Shown: positions 35,142 to 44,441 of the stretch, piece after piece
Layout of the letters: every line of letters begins with the position of its first letter
How positions within the stretch are numbered: position 1 is the stretch's first letter
From: Vibrio mediterranei
Lineage (GTDB): Bacteria > Pseudomonadota > Gammaproteobacteria > Enterobacterales > Vibrionaceae
Direction: 5' to 3'
NCBI RefSeq assembly: GCF_900088415.1
Contig: NZ_FLLQ01000001.1
Coordinates: 744,001-808,000, forward strand
DNA length: 64,000 nt
Translations under genes and position numbers: made by a program
Notes under the pieces: generated by a model
Database searches by the model: none
Told to the model about the DNA's origin: nothing
What the model saw: the letters and a program-made list of their open reading frames with translations, nothing else

Positions 35142-36791
35142 CTAATCCACTTTGGGTGGAGTACTAAAGGTGTGATGCGGTGCTGGACTTGGGACTGTCC
35201 ATTCTAGCCCTTCCGCTCTGTCCCAAGGTTTGGCTTCGGCCTTTTCTCCACCTTTAATACACTTGATTACTAGCCATAAGAAAATCAACTGCGACAGTCC
35301 AAAGGCAAAACCGCCGATTGAGACAATCTGGTTTACATCCGCAAATTGAATTGCATAGTCAGGAATACGCCTTGGCATACCCGCTAACCCTAAGAAGTGC
35401 ATCGGGAAAAACAGCACATTGACCGAAATAACCGAGCACCAAAAATGCCACAGGCTAAGTTTGTGGTCGTACATATGTCCTGTCCACTTGGGCAGCCAGT
35501 AATAAGCGGCTGCCATAATTGAGAACACAGCACCGGAGACCAATACATAGTGGAAGTGAGCCACGACAAAATAGGTATCGTGATACTGGAAGTCCGCCGG
35601 CACGATAGCTAACATCAACCCAGAAAAACCACCGATGGTAAACAAGACAATGAAGGCGATGGCAAACAGCATGGGCGTTTCGAACGTTAACGCACCGCGC
35701 CACATAGTTGCTACCCAATTAAATACTTTCACACCCGTTGGCACAGCAATCAGCATAGTGCAGTACATGAAGAACAGCTCTGCGAACACTGGCATCCCTG
35801 TGGTAAACATATGGTGCGCCCAAACCAAGAAAGACAACAGTGCGATACTGCACGTCGCATAAACCATAGAATGGTAGCCAAACAGCTTCTTACCACTAAA
35901 CGCTGGTACGATTGCAGAGACGATGCCGAAAGAAGGCAAAATCATGATGTACACTTCTGGGTGGCCAAAGAACCAGAAGATATGTTGGAACATCACAGGG
36001 TCGCCGCCACCCGCTGCATCAAAGAAACTGGTTCCAAAATACTTGTCTGTTAACACCATTGTCACAGCACCCGCTAACACTGGCATCACCGCAATAAGCA
36101 GGAAGGCTGTAATCAACCAAGTCCAAACAAAGAGTGGCATTTTCATCAACGTCATCCCAGGGGCGCGCATATTGAAAATGGTAACAATGACATTTATTGC
36201 CCCCATGATGGAGCTAATCCCCATGATATGTACCGAGAAAACAAACAATGCCGTACTATCGGGACCATAGGTTGTAGAAAGTGGTGCATAGAATGTCCAA
36301 CCAAAATCAGGTCCGCCACCGGGCATGAAGAGGGATGACAATAGAATCAAGAAGGCAAACGGCAGAATCCAAAAGCTTAAGTTATTCATGCGCGGTAATG
36401 CCATATCTGGCGCGCCGATCATCATGGGGATCATCCAGTTAGCTAACCCAGTAAATGCGGGCATTACTGCACCAAATACCATCACTAAGCCGTGAACTGT
36501 GGTCATCTGGTTAAAGAAATTTGGCTCTACAAGCTGTAAGCCCGGTTGGAATAGCTCTGCACGAATGACCATCGCCATCGCACCGCCAGTAAGAAACATA
36601 GCAAAACTAAACCACAGATATAGTGTCCCGATATCTTTATGGTTAGTGGAATATACCCATCTTGCCCAGCCAGAAGGGGCGTGATCATGATGATGATCGT
36701 CTTCAATGATGGCCGTGCTTTCTGCACGACTCATCTCTGCATCCGTCGCCGTTGACGATTTAACTGTTTCCATAGGATCCGTTTTCATCAT
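35142..36791 (-). CDS. coxA: Cytochrome c oxidase subunit I
   Basis: 549-residue catalytic subunit with twelve helices binding heme a, heme a3 and CuB. It carries [16 protein letters not shown] (heme-a His), [20 protein letters not shown] (CuB His-Tyr crosslink), [12 protein letters not shown] (CuB histidines), [15 protein letters not shown] (heme ligands) and a K-channel-type architecture. The His-rich N-terminal extension (DDHHHDH) is unusual but may bind metal. It overlaps coxB by 4 bases. Confidence 0.97.
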   Translation of the reverse strand: MMKTDPMETVKSSTATDAEMSRAESTAIIEDDHHHDHAPSGWARWVYSTNHKDIGTLYLWFSFAMFLTGGAMAMVIRAELFQPGLQLVEPNFFNQMTTVHGLVMVFGAVMPAFTGLANWMIPMMIGAPDMALPRMNNLSFWILPFAFLILLSSLFMPGGGPDFGWTFYAPLSTTYGPDSTALFVFSVHIMGISSIMGAINVIVTIFNMRAPGMTLMKMPLFVWTWLITAFLLIAVMPVLAGAVTMVLTDKYFGTSFFDAAGGGDPVMFQHIFWFFGHPEVYIMILPSFGIVSAIVPAFSGKKLFGYHSMVYATCSIALLSFLVWAHHMFTTGMPVFAELFFMYCTMLIAVPTGVKVFNWVATMWRGALTFETPMLFAIAFIVLFTIGGFSGLMLAIVPADFQYHDTYFVVAHFHYVLVSGAVFSIMAAAYYWLPKWTGHMYDHKLSLWHFWCSVISVNVLFFPMHFLGLAGMPRRIPDYAIQFADVNQIVSIGGFAFGLSQLIFLWLVIKCIKGGEKAEAKPWDRAEGLEWTVPSPAPHHTFSTPPKVD

Positions 36792-37960
36792 AACTCCTTG
36801 GAGCTGGTTTGCTCCCCATCTTGCGTTTTGAACGCATTGATATCAGAGGCTTGTACTGCATCTCCCGTATCATTACCCCAAGCGTTTCGCTGGTACGTCA
36901 CTACTGCTGCTATTTCTTTGTCTGTCAATTGGTTAGCAAACGACTGCATGGCTGTTCCATTTACCCCATCAACAATTTTGCTGATGTGAGTCGACACCTC
37001 TCCGGTCGTCGCAACTGCACTCCCCGCAATGGCAGGAAAAGCCCCCGTGATACCTTCACCGTTTGCTTGATGGCAGACAGCACAACGGCCCGCATACACT
37101 TCTTCACCAATTGTCATCAGTTCATCAAGTGGAAGTGTCGCGTCAAGAGACTTTGCTGCTTCCGCAGCTGCCAAGGCCATTTCTTGTTTCTTCCTTGCTA
37201 ACCATGCATCGTAATCACTCTGTTCCATGGCTTGAACAACGATCGGCATAAAACCATGAGCTTTGCCACACAGCTCGGCACATTGACCTCGATAAACACC
37301 TGGCTCGTCAATCCTTGTCCATGCCTCATTAATAAACCCTGGGATTGTGTCTTTCTTGACGGCAAAATCCGGCACCCACCAAGAATGAATTACGTCATCG
37401 GATGTCATTAAGAAGCGGATTTTTTGATTGATAGGTACAACGAGTGGATTGTCTACTTCAAGCAAGTAATGAGCACCTTTTTCTTCAATACCGTCTATTT
37501 GCTTTTGCGATGTAGCCAACAAGGAGAAGAAATTAACATCTTCACCAAAGTACTCGTAGTGCCATTTCCACTGCGAGCCCGTAATTTTGATAGTGATATC
37601 CGATTGAGATGTATCTTCCATTGCCACCAAAGTTTTGGTTGCGGGAATCGCCATCGCAATCAATATGATAATCGGAATAACCGTCCAAACAATTTCGACT
37701 TTAGTGCTTTCGTGGAAGTTAGCGGCAACGGCGCCGCGAGATTTTCTGTGTTTGAAAATGGAGTAGAACATCACTCCGAATACAACAAACGCAATGGCAC
37801 AACAGATGTAGAAAATCAGCATATGCAAGTCATAAACTTGGTTACTGATATTAGTAACGCCTTTAGTCAAGTTATAGCCGCTCGACTCGGCGATGAGAGG
37901 TTGGCTGATTAGCGCAGCAGCCACACCAATCCATAAGCGAATGGTCAGCAATCTCTTCAA
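36788..37960 (-). CDS. coxB: Cytochrome c oxidase subunit II with fused cytochrome c domain
   Basis: About 390 residues: signal peptide ([19 protein letters not shown]), two membrane helices, a CuA cupredoxin domain ([13 protein letters not shown] and [12 protein letters not shown]) and a C-terminal cytochrome c with CAVCH at about residue 288 and the distal Met in TAMQSF. This is the caa3 arrangement, in which subunit II carries its own electron-entry heme. I place the start at TTG 37960 because AAGGAG lies 7 bases upstream and an ideal signal peptide begins there. GTG 37984, at the end of the frame, has no such site. First gene of the operon. Confidence 0.94.
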   Translation of the reverse strand: MKRLLTIRLWIGVAAALISQPLIAESSGYNLTKGVTNISNQVYDLHMLIFYICCAIAFVVFGVMFYSIFKHRKSRGAVAANFHESTKVEIVWTVIPIIILIAMAIPATKTLVAMEDTSQSDITIKITGSQWKWHYEYFGEDVNFFSLLATSQKQIDGIEEKGAHYLLEVDNPLVVPINQKIRFLMTSDDVIHSWWVPDFAVKKDTIPGFINEAWTRIDEPGVYRGQCAELCGKAHGFMPIVVQAMEQSDYDAWLARKKQEMALAAAEAAKSLDATLPLDELMTIGEEVYAGRCAVCHQANGEGITGAFPAIAGSAVATTGEVSTHISKIVDGVNGTAMQSFANQLTDKEIAAVVTYQRNAWGNDTGDAVQASDINAFKTQDGEQTSSKEL

Positions 37961-37980
37961 AAGATTTCTCCTTTGCCTAG

Positions 37981-38000
37981 CCACGTTTGTCCTAACGTGG
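37981..38000 (-). other. Stem-loop in coxB leader
   Basis: Perfect 7-bp stem CCACGTT / AACGTGG with a 6-base loop, ending 20 bases before the TTG start. It could affect ribosome access or mRNA stability; no U-tract. Confidence 0.4.
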
Positions 38001-38452
38001 TTCCCCTATGACTTATACCAAGCACGTCTGAAGAGTGATCAAACAATTCAGGATGGTAAAGCCCGCAATCAAAACCCAACTAACTGTGATTCGACGACGT
38101 CTAACGAAGACCAACTAGGTTTTATCAACTCGAAAATGAGTTTCAAAAATAAAGCCAAACTGCACAAGTAAACAGTCATACACAAGATAACCACTTACTT
38201 ATTGAGTCCGGTATCAATAAAATACAACACAAAACAATTTGTTATATTTTTGTTAACTAAATGCTAGTTAGAGAATTAGAGATTCGCAAGGATAAAAATA
38301 AAAGGTCACTTTTTGTGATGGTGGCTTATCGATTACCGTTTAAATTTTGACAAACTGGAAAACTGATATCTCTAGAACAACGGAAGACGTGGATTCTGTC
38401 ATTGGTCACAAAATACGTAAAAAACCATGAATCACTCGTAGAAGTATTTTAT

Positions 38453-38467
38453 TATTGTATGACAATA
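38453..38467. promoter_or_regulatory. Palindromic operator candidate upstream of PL15 lyase
   Basis: TATTGT-ATG-ACAATA, a perfect 6-bp inverted repeat with a 3-base centre, 55-70 bases before the lyase start. The form suits a GntR/FCD-type dimer. Confidence 0.55.
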
Positions 38468-38500
38468 TGGCATATTATTTCTATTCCCTTTAGACATACT

Positions 38501-38512
38501 TCGTATATACAA
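38501..38512. promoter_or_regulatory. HutC-like motif just upstream of PL15 lyase
   Basis: TCGTATATACAA, one base different from the perfect TTGTATATACAA in front of hutI in this window. It ends 10 bases before the lyase start codon and overlaps the ribosome-binding region. Confidence 0.35.
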
Positions 38513-38522
38513 GAGAGTTGGT

Positions 38523-40601
38523 ATGAGTAACGACAAATCATTCGATGCAATCAAGGCCATGAAGCTTGAAAACGACACTTCTGCTGGTAACTTGGTTGAC
38601 CTACTACCTATTGAAGTTCAGAAGCGAGACTTTGACCTGTCCTTCCTAGATAACCTTGCTGAGGCTCGTCCTCGCCTACTCATCCAAGCCAATGAACTAG
38701 CCGAATTTAAATCAAGAGTTAAAAAAGATGAATCTCACTGCATGTTCGATGACTTCATGAATAACTCGACGGCCAAATTTTTCAATACTGAACCTTATCC
38801 AGAACCTCAGCCTTACCCAGAAGAAACAGTTGGCAAAGCCTCTCTCTGGCGACCTTATTGGCGTCAAATGTACGTTGATTGCCAGATGGCGCTTAATGCG
38901 ACACGTAATCTTGCGATCGCAGGCATTGTCAAAGACGATAAAGAGCTTATTGGCAAAGCTAAAGCTTGGACGCTTCAACTCGCGTCCTATGATCCAGACG
39001 GTGTAACATCTCGCGGCTACAACGACGAAGCAGCCTTCCGCGTCATCGCAGCAATGGCTTGGGGCTATGACTGGTTACATGGTCACTTTACTGAAGAAGA
39101 ACGTACAATAGTGCGTGAGGCATTAGTGACTCGTTTAGACGAAATTATGCATCACTTAAAGGTCACCGTTGACCTATTAAATAACCCATTGAACAGTCAC
39201 GGCGTTCGATCTATTTCTTCCGCTATTATCCCGACGTGTATTGCTCTCTATCACGACCATCCTAAAGCTGGTGAATATATTGCGTATGCGTTGGAATACT
39301 ATGCCGTCCATTATCCGCCATGGGGTGGTGAAGATGGTGGCTGGGCAGAAGGTCCAGATTATTGGAATACTCAAACAGCCTTCCTAGGTGAAGCCTTCGA
39401 TCTGTTAAAAGCATACTGTGGTGTAGATATGTTCAATAAAACATTCTACGAAAACACAGGAGACTTCCCACTTTATTGCATGCCAGTTCACTCGAAACGA
39501 GCCAGCTTCTGCGACCAATCTTCTATCGGTGACTTCCCTGGGTTAAAACTTGCCTATAACATCAAGCATTATGCTGGAGTAAATCAAAAGCCTGAATACG
39601 TTTGGTATTACAACCAGCTGAAAGGCCGTGATACTGAAGCACATACCAAGTTCTATAACTTTGGTTGGTGGGACTTTGGCTATGACGATCTCCGTTTTAA
39701 TATTCTTTGGGATGCGCCTGAAGAAAAAGCGCCGTCAAACGATCCGTTGTTGAAAGTGTTCCCTATCACAGGCTGGGCAGCTTTCCACAACAAGATGACA
39801 GAGCGTGATAACCATATCCATATGGTCTTTAAATGTTCACCATTTGGTTCAATCAGCCATTCACACGGCGACCAAAATGCGTTTACTCTGCATGCCTTTG
39901 GTGAAACATTAGCGTCTATCACCGGCTACTATGGTGGCTTTGGCGTCGATATGCATACGAAGTGGCGTCGTCATACTTTTTCTAAGAACTTGCCCCTGTT
40001 TAATGGCAAAGGGCAGTACGGAGAGAACAAAAACACTAAATTTGAAGGTCACCAAGACCGCTTCTGTATCGAAGCAGGCGGTCAAATCACAGACTATGAC
40101 ACAGACTCTGACGTCAAATTTGTAGAGGGCGATGCAACCGAATCCTACAAGTTCTTTACACCAGATATCGAATCCTACAAACGTAAGATTTGGTTCGTGA
40201 AAGGCAAGCTCTTTGTCATCCAAGACAAAGCGAGCTTTGGCGAAGAGAAAGATCTCACTTGGCTAATGCATACCACGTTTAATACCGAGACAGCTCAAAA
40301 GTCATTTGCTATCCACGGTGACAAAGCACATCTAGATGTGAGCTTTATCAATCAAAGCGCGGACCAAATTACGTCAGTGACCAACGTCGAAGGCTTTGGC
40401 GATGTGGACCCTTACGAGTTCCAAGATCTTGAGAGCCACCGTCATGTAGAAGTAGAATTTTCTGCATCAAAACAACACGACATTCTTACGTTACTTGTCC
40501 CTAACAAGAATAGCGGGGAACAAGTTCAGGTGTCGCATAGCGTCCGCGATAATGAACTAACACTTGTTGTAGATGGTGAAACAGTGACCATAGATTTATA
40601 G
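38523..40601 (+). CDS. PL15-family oligoalginate lyase
   Basis: 692 residues: an (alpha/alpha)6-type toroid then a heparinase II/III-like beta-sandwich. The four catalytic residues I recall for Agrobacterium Atu3025 (Arg199, His311, Tyr365, His531) correspond here to Arg114, His226, Tyr280 and His446, a constant offset of 85, in PYWRQ, NSHGVRS, GPDYWN and SISHSHGDQNAF. This strongly supports an exo-type lyase that splits alginate oligomers into unsaturated monosaccharide. There is no signal peptide, so it is cytoplasmic. No other alginate gene (kdgF, PL7, PL17, transporter) is in the window. AAGAGAG precedes the ATG. Confidence 0.9.
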   Translation: MSNDKSFDAIKAMKLENDTSAGNLVDLLPIEVQKRDFDLSFLDNLAEARPRLLIQANELAEFKSRVKKDESHCMFDDFMNNSTAKFFNTEPYPEPQPYPEETVGKASLWRPYWRQMYVDCQMALNATRNLAIAGIVKDDKELIGKAKAWTLQLASYDPDGVTSRGYNDEAAFRVIAAMAWGYDWLHGHFTEEERTIVREALVTRLDEIMHHLKVTVDLLNNPLNSHGVRSISSAIIPTCIALYHDHPKAGEYIAYALEYYAVHYPPWGGEDGGWAEGPDYWNTQTAFLGEAFDLLKAYCGVDMFNKTFYENTGDFPLYCMPVHSKRASFCDQSSIGDFPGLKLAYNIKHYAGVNQKPEYVWYYNQLKGRDTEAHTKFYNFGWWDFGYDDLRFNILWDAPEEKAPSNDPLLKVFPITGWAAFHNKMTERDNHIHMVFKCSPFGSISHSHGDQNAFTLHAFGETLASITGYYGGFGVDMHTKWRRHTFSKNLPLFNGKGQYGENKNTKFEGHQDRFCIEAGGQITDYDTDSDVKFVEGDATESYKFFTPDIESYKRKIWFVKGKLFVIQDKASFGEEKDLTWLMHTTFNTETAQKSFAIHGDKAHLDVSFINQSADQITSVTNVEGFGDVDPYEFQDLESHRHVEVEFSASKQHDILTLLVPNKNSGEQVQVSHSVRDNELTLVVDGETVTIDL

Positions 40602-40625
40602 TGGTTCAACGACTTTAAAAGATAA

Positions 40626-40662
40626 AGCCTTCACCGCATTTCAGCGTTGAAGGCTCTTTTTT
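40626..40662 (+). terminator. Rho-independent terminator after PL15 lyase
   Basis: Stem AGCCTTCA / TGAAGGCT with an inner CGC / GCG pairing, followed by CTTTTTT. The convergent FAH gene ends at 40671. Confidence 0.85.
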
Positions 40663-40670
40663 ATTAAGGG

Positions 40671-41285
40671 TTATATCGCCAACCATTCAACTTCAACAAT
40701 GGCTTTTCCCGCGTATTTAATACGACCGAGAAACCTATCTCCAGCGACTATCTCACCAACCCCTTGGGGCGTCCCCGTCATCACAATATCTCCATCCTGC
40801 AATTCGGTGTAAGAAGCCAGTTCTTGCAAAATCACGTCTGGTTTATACAACATCTGTTTGGTGCCACCTAATTGCATTCGCATACTATTGATAAACAACT
40901 CCACCTCAAGCTCACAGACATCCATATCTGATAATGGAATGAAGCGGCTAAATTTGGCTGAGTTATCAAACGCTTTAGCTCTTTCCCAAGGCAGCCCCTT
41001 CTGCTTTAACTTAGACTGTAGACTTCGTTTGGTAAGATCTAATCCAAAACCCACTGCGTAGAGTTGTTGGTTGCGGATAAGGAAGCAAATTTCGGCCTCG
41101 TAATGGAGAGGCTCATCAAGGTAAGAATAGAGCTCTGATGCGATACTAGCGTTTGGTTTATTGAACACCACCATATCTTCAGGAATCTCATTCCCTAATT
41201 CATTGATGTGTTCGACGTAGTTACGGCCTACGCACAAGATCTTCGATGGGAAAAAAGAATCATCTCCAACAAATACCGCTTTCAT
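40671..41285 (-). CDS. Fumarylacetoacetate hydrolase family protein
   Basis: 204-residue FAH-fold enzyme of the YcgM/acylpyruvase size class. Metal-binding residues lie in LHYEAEICFLI, with the family blocks ILCVGRNYVEHINELGNE and IVMTGTPQGVGEIVAGD. Relatives hydrolyse acylpyruvates or decarboxylate oxaloacetate. The start ATG 41285 has AAGGAAGGG upstream; the frame opens 33 bases earlier without support. It stands between the lyase and hutC, on the opposite strand to both. Substrate unknown. Confidence 0.88.
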   Translation of the reverse strand: MKAVFVGDDSFFPSKILCVGRNYVEHINELGNEIPEDMVVFNKPNASIASELYSYLDEPLHYEAEICFLIRNQQLYAVGFGLDLTKRSLQSKLKQKGLPWERAKAFDNSAKFSRFIPLSDMDVCELEVELFINSMRMQLGGTKQMLYKPDVILQELASYTELQDGDIVMTGTPQGVGEIVAGDRFLGRIKYAGKAIVEVEWLAI

Positions 41286-41493
41286 TGCCCTTCCTTGACT
41301 GACAGGTAAATTCAACACTAAGAACTGTGCATTTTAGCGGATTTATAGTGACAGACTTATGATTTAGAAGAGTATTTTTCAAAGTTGAGGCAAGGATCGA
41401 GATTTGAGTTGTTATCACAGTTGCGCACCCAGCCCACAGATTTGATAGGATTTCATCTCACTCCTTGCATTTTAATTCAATTTCGACAACCAT

Positions 41494-41505
41494 TTGTATA
41501 TTCAA
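41494..41505. promoter_or_regulatory. HutC operator candidate upstream of hutC
   Basis: TTGTATATTCAA, an imperfect form of the TTGTATATACAA site at hutI, 22 bases before the hutC start. It suggests autoregulation. Confidence 0.5.
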
Positions 41506-41527
41506 TTTATCAAGTGACGAGTCGTTA

Positions 41528-42238
41528 ATGTCCGCTGAGCCCCTGTATATTCAAATCAAACAATACATCGAACAGAAGATAGACCAAGGGCACTGGCCTG
41601 TTGGACAGCGTATCTCAACCGAAATGGAGCTCACCGAACAGTTTTCTGTCAGTCGAATGACCGTTAATAAAGCCATTAGGGATCTGGTGGGTGAAGGAAA
41701 ATTAGAGCGACGGCCAAGGCTTGGCACGTTCGTAAAAAAGCAGAATGAAAAGGCTGAAAGTCCTCTACTTGATACACGAAACATCGCCAAAGAAGTCGCT
41801 TCTCGAGGTAAAACTTATTCGTGCGATGTCATTAAACACCTGGCAACCAAAGCCGATCAGAATATCGCCACCAAGCTAGGCGTTATGTTGGGGAGCTCGG
41901 TCTACTACAGTGAGATCTTACACAAAGAAAACGATCTTCCTATTCAGTTGGAGTGTCGTTGGGTGAACGCAAAGTTTGCACCTGACTATTACAAACAAGA
42001 TTTCTCGAAAGTCACTCCAAACGAGTACTTAACGCTAAACTGCCCAATGACTGCCGTTGAACATACCGTCGAAGCCATTATTTGTAATGATGAAATTGGT
42101 CAGAGGCTCGAAATGACGACAAAAGAGCCATGTTTATTGCTCCACAGAAGAACATGGAGTGACGACCGCCTTATCAGTACAGCCTTGCTCTACCATCCCG
42201 GAAGCCGCTATCAGCTGAGCTCGAAAGTCACCCTTTAG
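41528..42238 (+). CDS. hutC: Histidine utilisation repressor (GntR/HutC family)
   Basis: 236 residues. An N-terminal GntR winged helix (GQRISTEMELTEQFSVSRMT then AIRDLVGEGKLERRPRLGTF) is joined to a UTRA ligand domain that binds urocanate in the HutC group (SSVYYSEILHKENDLPIQLE and HTVEAIICND). Start at ATG 41528; a frame opening at 41465 would read through its own operator. It is separated from hutIGUH by an outer-membrane-protein gene, but all are on one strand. Confidence 0.92.
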   Translation: MSAEPLYIQIKQYIEQKIDQGHWPVGQRISTEMELTEQFSVSRMTVNKAIRDLVGEGKLERRPRLGTFVKKQNEKAESPLLDTRNIAKEVASRGKTYSCDVIKHLATKADQNIATKLGVMLGSSVYYSEILHKENDLPIQLECRWVNAKFAPDYYKQDFSKVTPNEYLTLNCPMTAVEHTVEAIICNDEIGQRLEMTTKEPCLLLHRRTWSDDRLISTALLYHPGSRYQLSSKVTL

Positions 42239-42400
42239 TCACGTGTAATACTCTCTATTTAAACAAACTAAACAACCCATTAATTTGTAAGCTAACTAAC
42301 GATAATACAACGAGTTAGCTTACGTTGGCTTACCCCAAGACCTAAGCTTCAATGCTAGGATTTCTCGCATAATAACCACATAAACCAGTGAGAAATCAGA

Positions 42401-42943
42401 ATGAAAAAAACAGTCCTAGCACTTTCTTTAGCCATCGCCACTTTTTCTACGCCATCTTTGGCCAACGAAGGCTTCTACGTTGGTGCTTCTTATTCAAAAA
42501 TGAGCTACGACGCGGCGTTTGTAAGCAGTAACGAAGTGACAAATGGCTACTCAGCGAATAGCGGCTATGATTTTGCTTTGGGTAGCTTTTTTGTACTTGG
42601 TACAGAGCTAGAATATAAGAATCTTGGTTCAACCAAAGAGTCTTTCCTCAACGATTATTACACCTTGTCGATGACCTCATACGGAATCAATGTTATCCCA
42701 AAAATTTATATGGGCCATCGTTTTTACGCGCTAGCAAAGCTAGGTTTCCACAAAATTAATTCAGAAGTTGAAACTAACGTTTCGGTCAACGGTTCATCAG
42801 TCTCCGACACTGCATCCGTATACGGACTCGGTCTTGGCTACGACATCACGGAACACTTTGCGATTCAAGCTAGCTACGAAATTCACAACATCGCCATCTA
42901 CAATACCAAGTCTGCCAACCTTGGAGTTAAGTTTAACTTCTAA
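42401..42943 (+). CDS. Small outer-membrane beta-barrel protein
   Basis: 180 residues with a signal peptide (cleavage near SLA-NE, residue 22) and about eight amphipathic strands ending in an aromatic residue (GVKFNF). It resembles the OmpA-like/opacity-type transmembrane barrel families. Located between hutC and hutI, followed by its own hairpin terminator, so it is probably not part of the hut transcript. Function unknown. Confidence 0.8.
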   Translation: MKKTVLALSLAIATFSTPSLANEGFYVGASYSKMSYDAAFVSSNEVTNGYSANSGYDFALGSFFVLGTELEYKNLGSTKESFLNDYYTLSMTSYGINVIPKIYMGHRFYALAKLGFHKINSEVETNVSVNGSSVSDTASVYGLGLGYDITEHFAIQASYEIHNIAIYNTKSANLGVKFNF

Positions 42944-42976
42944 TCTTACCTATATCTGGCAAATTGTACTCACGTC

Positions 42977-43008
42977 AGTAGGTCACCGTATAGTGGCCTA
43001 CTTCTGTT
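42977..43008 (+). terminator. Terminator after OM barrel gene
   Basis: Stem AGTAGGTCAC / GTGGCCTACT (one G-T pair) with a 6-base loop, followed by TCTGTTT. The U-tract is imperfect. Confidence 0.65.
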
Positions 43009-43156
43009 TAAGATCATGTATATCAGTCAGTTAAGCCACAGAGTTACCGCTGTTAAGATCTAAAATCACCTAACCTGATCCCTCTATTTAATCATCTACT
43101 AAAACCTCAAATCTTAGACGCTTAGATCACATTTTGTACGATGCACTATTGATCAA

Positions 43157-43168
43157 TTGTATATATTC
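43157..43168. promoter_or_regulatory. HutC operator candidate, distal copy at hutI
   Basis: TTGTATATATTC, matching the left half of the perfect site 22 bp downstream. It is a likely second, weaker repressor site. Confidence 0.45.
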
Positions 43169-43178
43169 GACTAAATAT

Positions 43179-43190
43179 TTGTATATACAA
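43179..43190. promoter_or_regulatory. HutC operator at hutI
   Basis: Perfect palindrome TTGTATATACAA, the recognised HutC-type motif, 19 bases before the hutI start codon. Confidence 0.8.
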
Positions 43191-43208
43191 TAAAGCTCTG
43201 GATTAAAC

Positions 43209-44441
43209 ATGCACTTAATTCTTAAAAATGCCCGACTTGTTACTATGGAAGAAGGCTCAACTGGATACACTCCTACGGAGCCTTGTTACCTGCTTATTCG
43301 TAGTGGGTTAATCGTCGCTATAGGTGAAGACCTAACCACACTCTATGGCAATACGCCAAAAGAGTGGTCAGATTGTCCAGTACTCGATTGCGCTGGCAGT
43401 ATTGTGACGCCCGGATTGATTGACCCCCATACACACTTGGTTTTTGCCGGGAGTCGAGCACAAGAATTCGAAGCACGTTTAAACGGCGAATCGTACCAAG
43501 CTATCGCTCAGCGCGGTGGCGGTATTAACAGTACGGTTGCATCGACTCGTGCCGCCTCTGTGGACGAGCTAATTGAACTTGCCCTACCAAGATTGGACAG
43601 TTTGATTAAAAGTGGCTGTACAACTATCGAAGTGAAATCAGGTTACGGATTGACGCTAGAAGATGAAGCGAAGATGTTGGTGGCCGCCAAGTCGTTAGAA
43701 AACCATAGACGCGTCAGTATTACCACGACGTTACTCGCAGCACATACTGTCCCCCCTGAATATCAGGATAGAGCGGACGACTACATAAACTACGTGGTAA
43801 ACGACATCATCCCTCACGTCGCAAAACACAACTTGGCAGATTCTGTAGACGTGTTTTGTGAATCCATAGGATTTACTCTAGAGCAAACTGAACGTGTTTT
43901 TGACGCAGCTAAAGCGCATGGTCTTGCTGTCAAAGGGCACACCGAGCAGCTCAGTAATCTTGGCGGCAGTGTACTTGCCGCTCAATACAAAGCACAGTCG
44001 GTCGATCATATCGAGTATCTGGACCAAGCGGGCGTAAAAGCTCTTGCCGCTTCAGGGACCGTAGCAACACTTTTGCCCGGGGCATTTTACTTCTTAAGAG
44101 AAACACAGCTGCCACCCATTGAATGGCTGCGTGAGTTTAACGTGCCAATGGCAATCGGTAGCGACATTAACCCCGGAACCTCTCCATTTGCAGACTTACA
44201 GTTAATGATGAATATGGCTTGTACCTTATTCCGTCTAACGCCAGAAGAAGCGCTTCGTGGTGTGACATGCCATGCTGCGGCAGCAATTGGTCAGAAAGAC
44301 ACCATAGGACAAATCCGCAAAGGATTTAAAGCCAATTTAGCCATTTGGGATATCGACCATCCGAGCGAGCTTAGCTATCAGTATGGATTGAAAGGACTTA
44401 AACAACGTATGTTTGCTGGGAGTATCGAACATGTCGCCTAA
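43209..44441 (+). CDS. hutI: Imidazolonepropionase
   Basis: 410-residue amidohydrolase opening the imidazolone ring in step 3 of histidine breakdown, yielding formimino-glutamate. Metal-binding motif TPGLIDPHTHLVFAGSR, substrate region RGGGINSTVASTRAAS, later histidines in TTLLAAHTVPPEY and KGHTEQLS, and AIGSDINPGTSPF. First gene of hutIGUH, with a HutC operator immediately upstream. It overlaps hutG by 11 bases. Confidence 0.96.
   Translation: MHLILKNARLVTMEEGSTGYTPTEPCYLLIRSGLIVAIGEDLTTLYGNTPKEWSDCPVLDCAGSIVTPGLIDPHTHLVFAGSRAQEFEARLNGESYQAIAQRGGGINSTVASTRAASVDELIELALPRLDSLIKSGCTTIEVKSGYGLTLEDEAKMLVAAKSLENHRRVSITTTLLAAHTVPPEYQDRADDYINYVVNDIIPHVAKHNLADSVDVFCESIGFTLEQTERVFDAAKAHGLAVKGHTEQLSNLGGSVLAAQYKAQSVDHIEYLDQAGVKALAASGTVATLLPGAFYFLRETQLPPIEWLREFNVPMAIGSDINPGTSPFADLQLMMNMACTLFRLTPEEALRGVTCHAAAAIGQKDTIGQIRKGFKANLAIWDIDHPSELSYQYGLKGLKQRMFAGSIEHVA

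Larger units (their letters stand above)
38001..38522. other. Intergenic region between coxB and PL15 lyase
   Basis: No convincing gene: a 92-codon + frame over 37893-38171 mostly mirrors the coxB signal region. The right part (38440-38522) is AT-rich and holds two palindromic operator candidates for the lyase. Confidence 0.5.

Noticed and set aside
37893..38171. 92-codon + strand frame upstream of the lyase
   Set aside because: Half lies antisense to the coxB signal peptide, the composition is not protein-like, and there is no ribosome-binding sequence.
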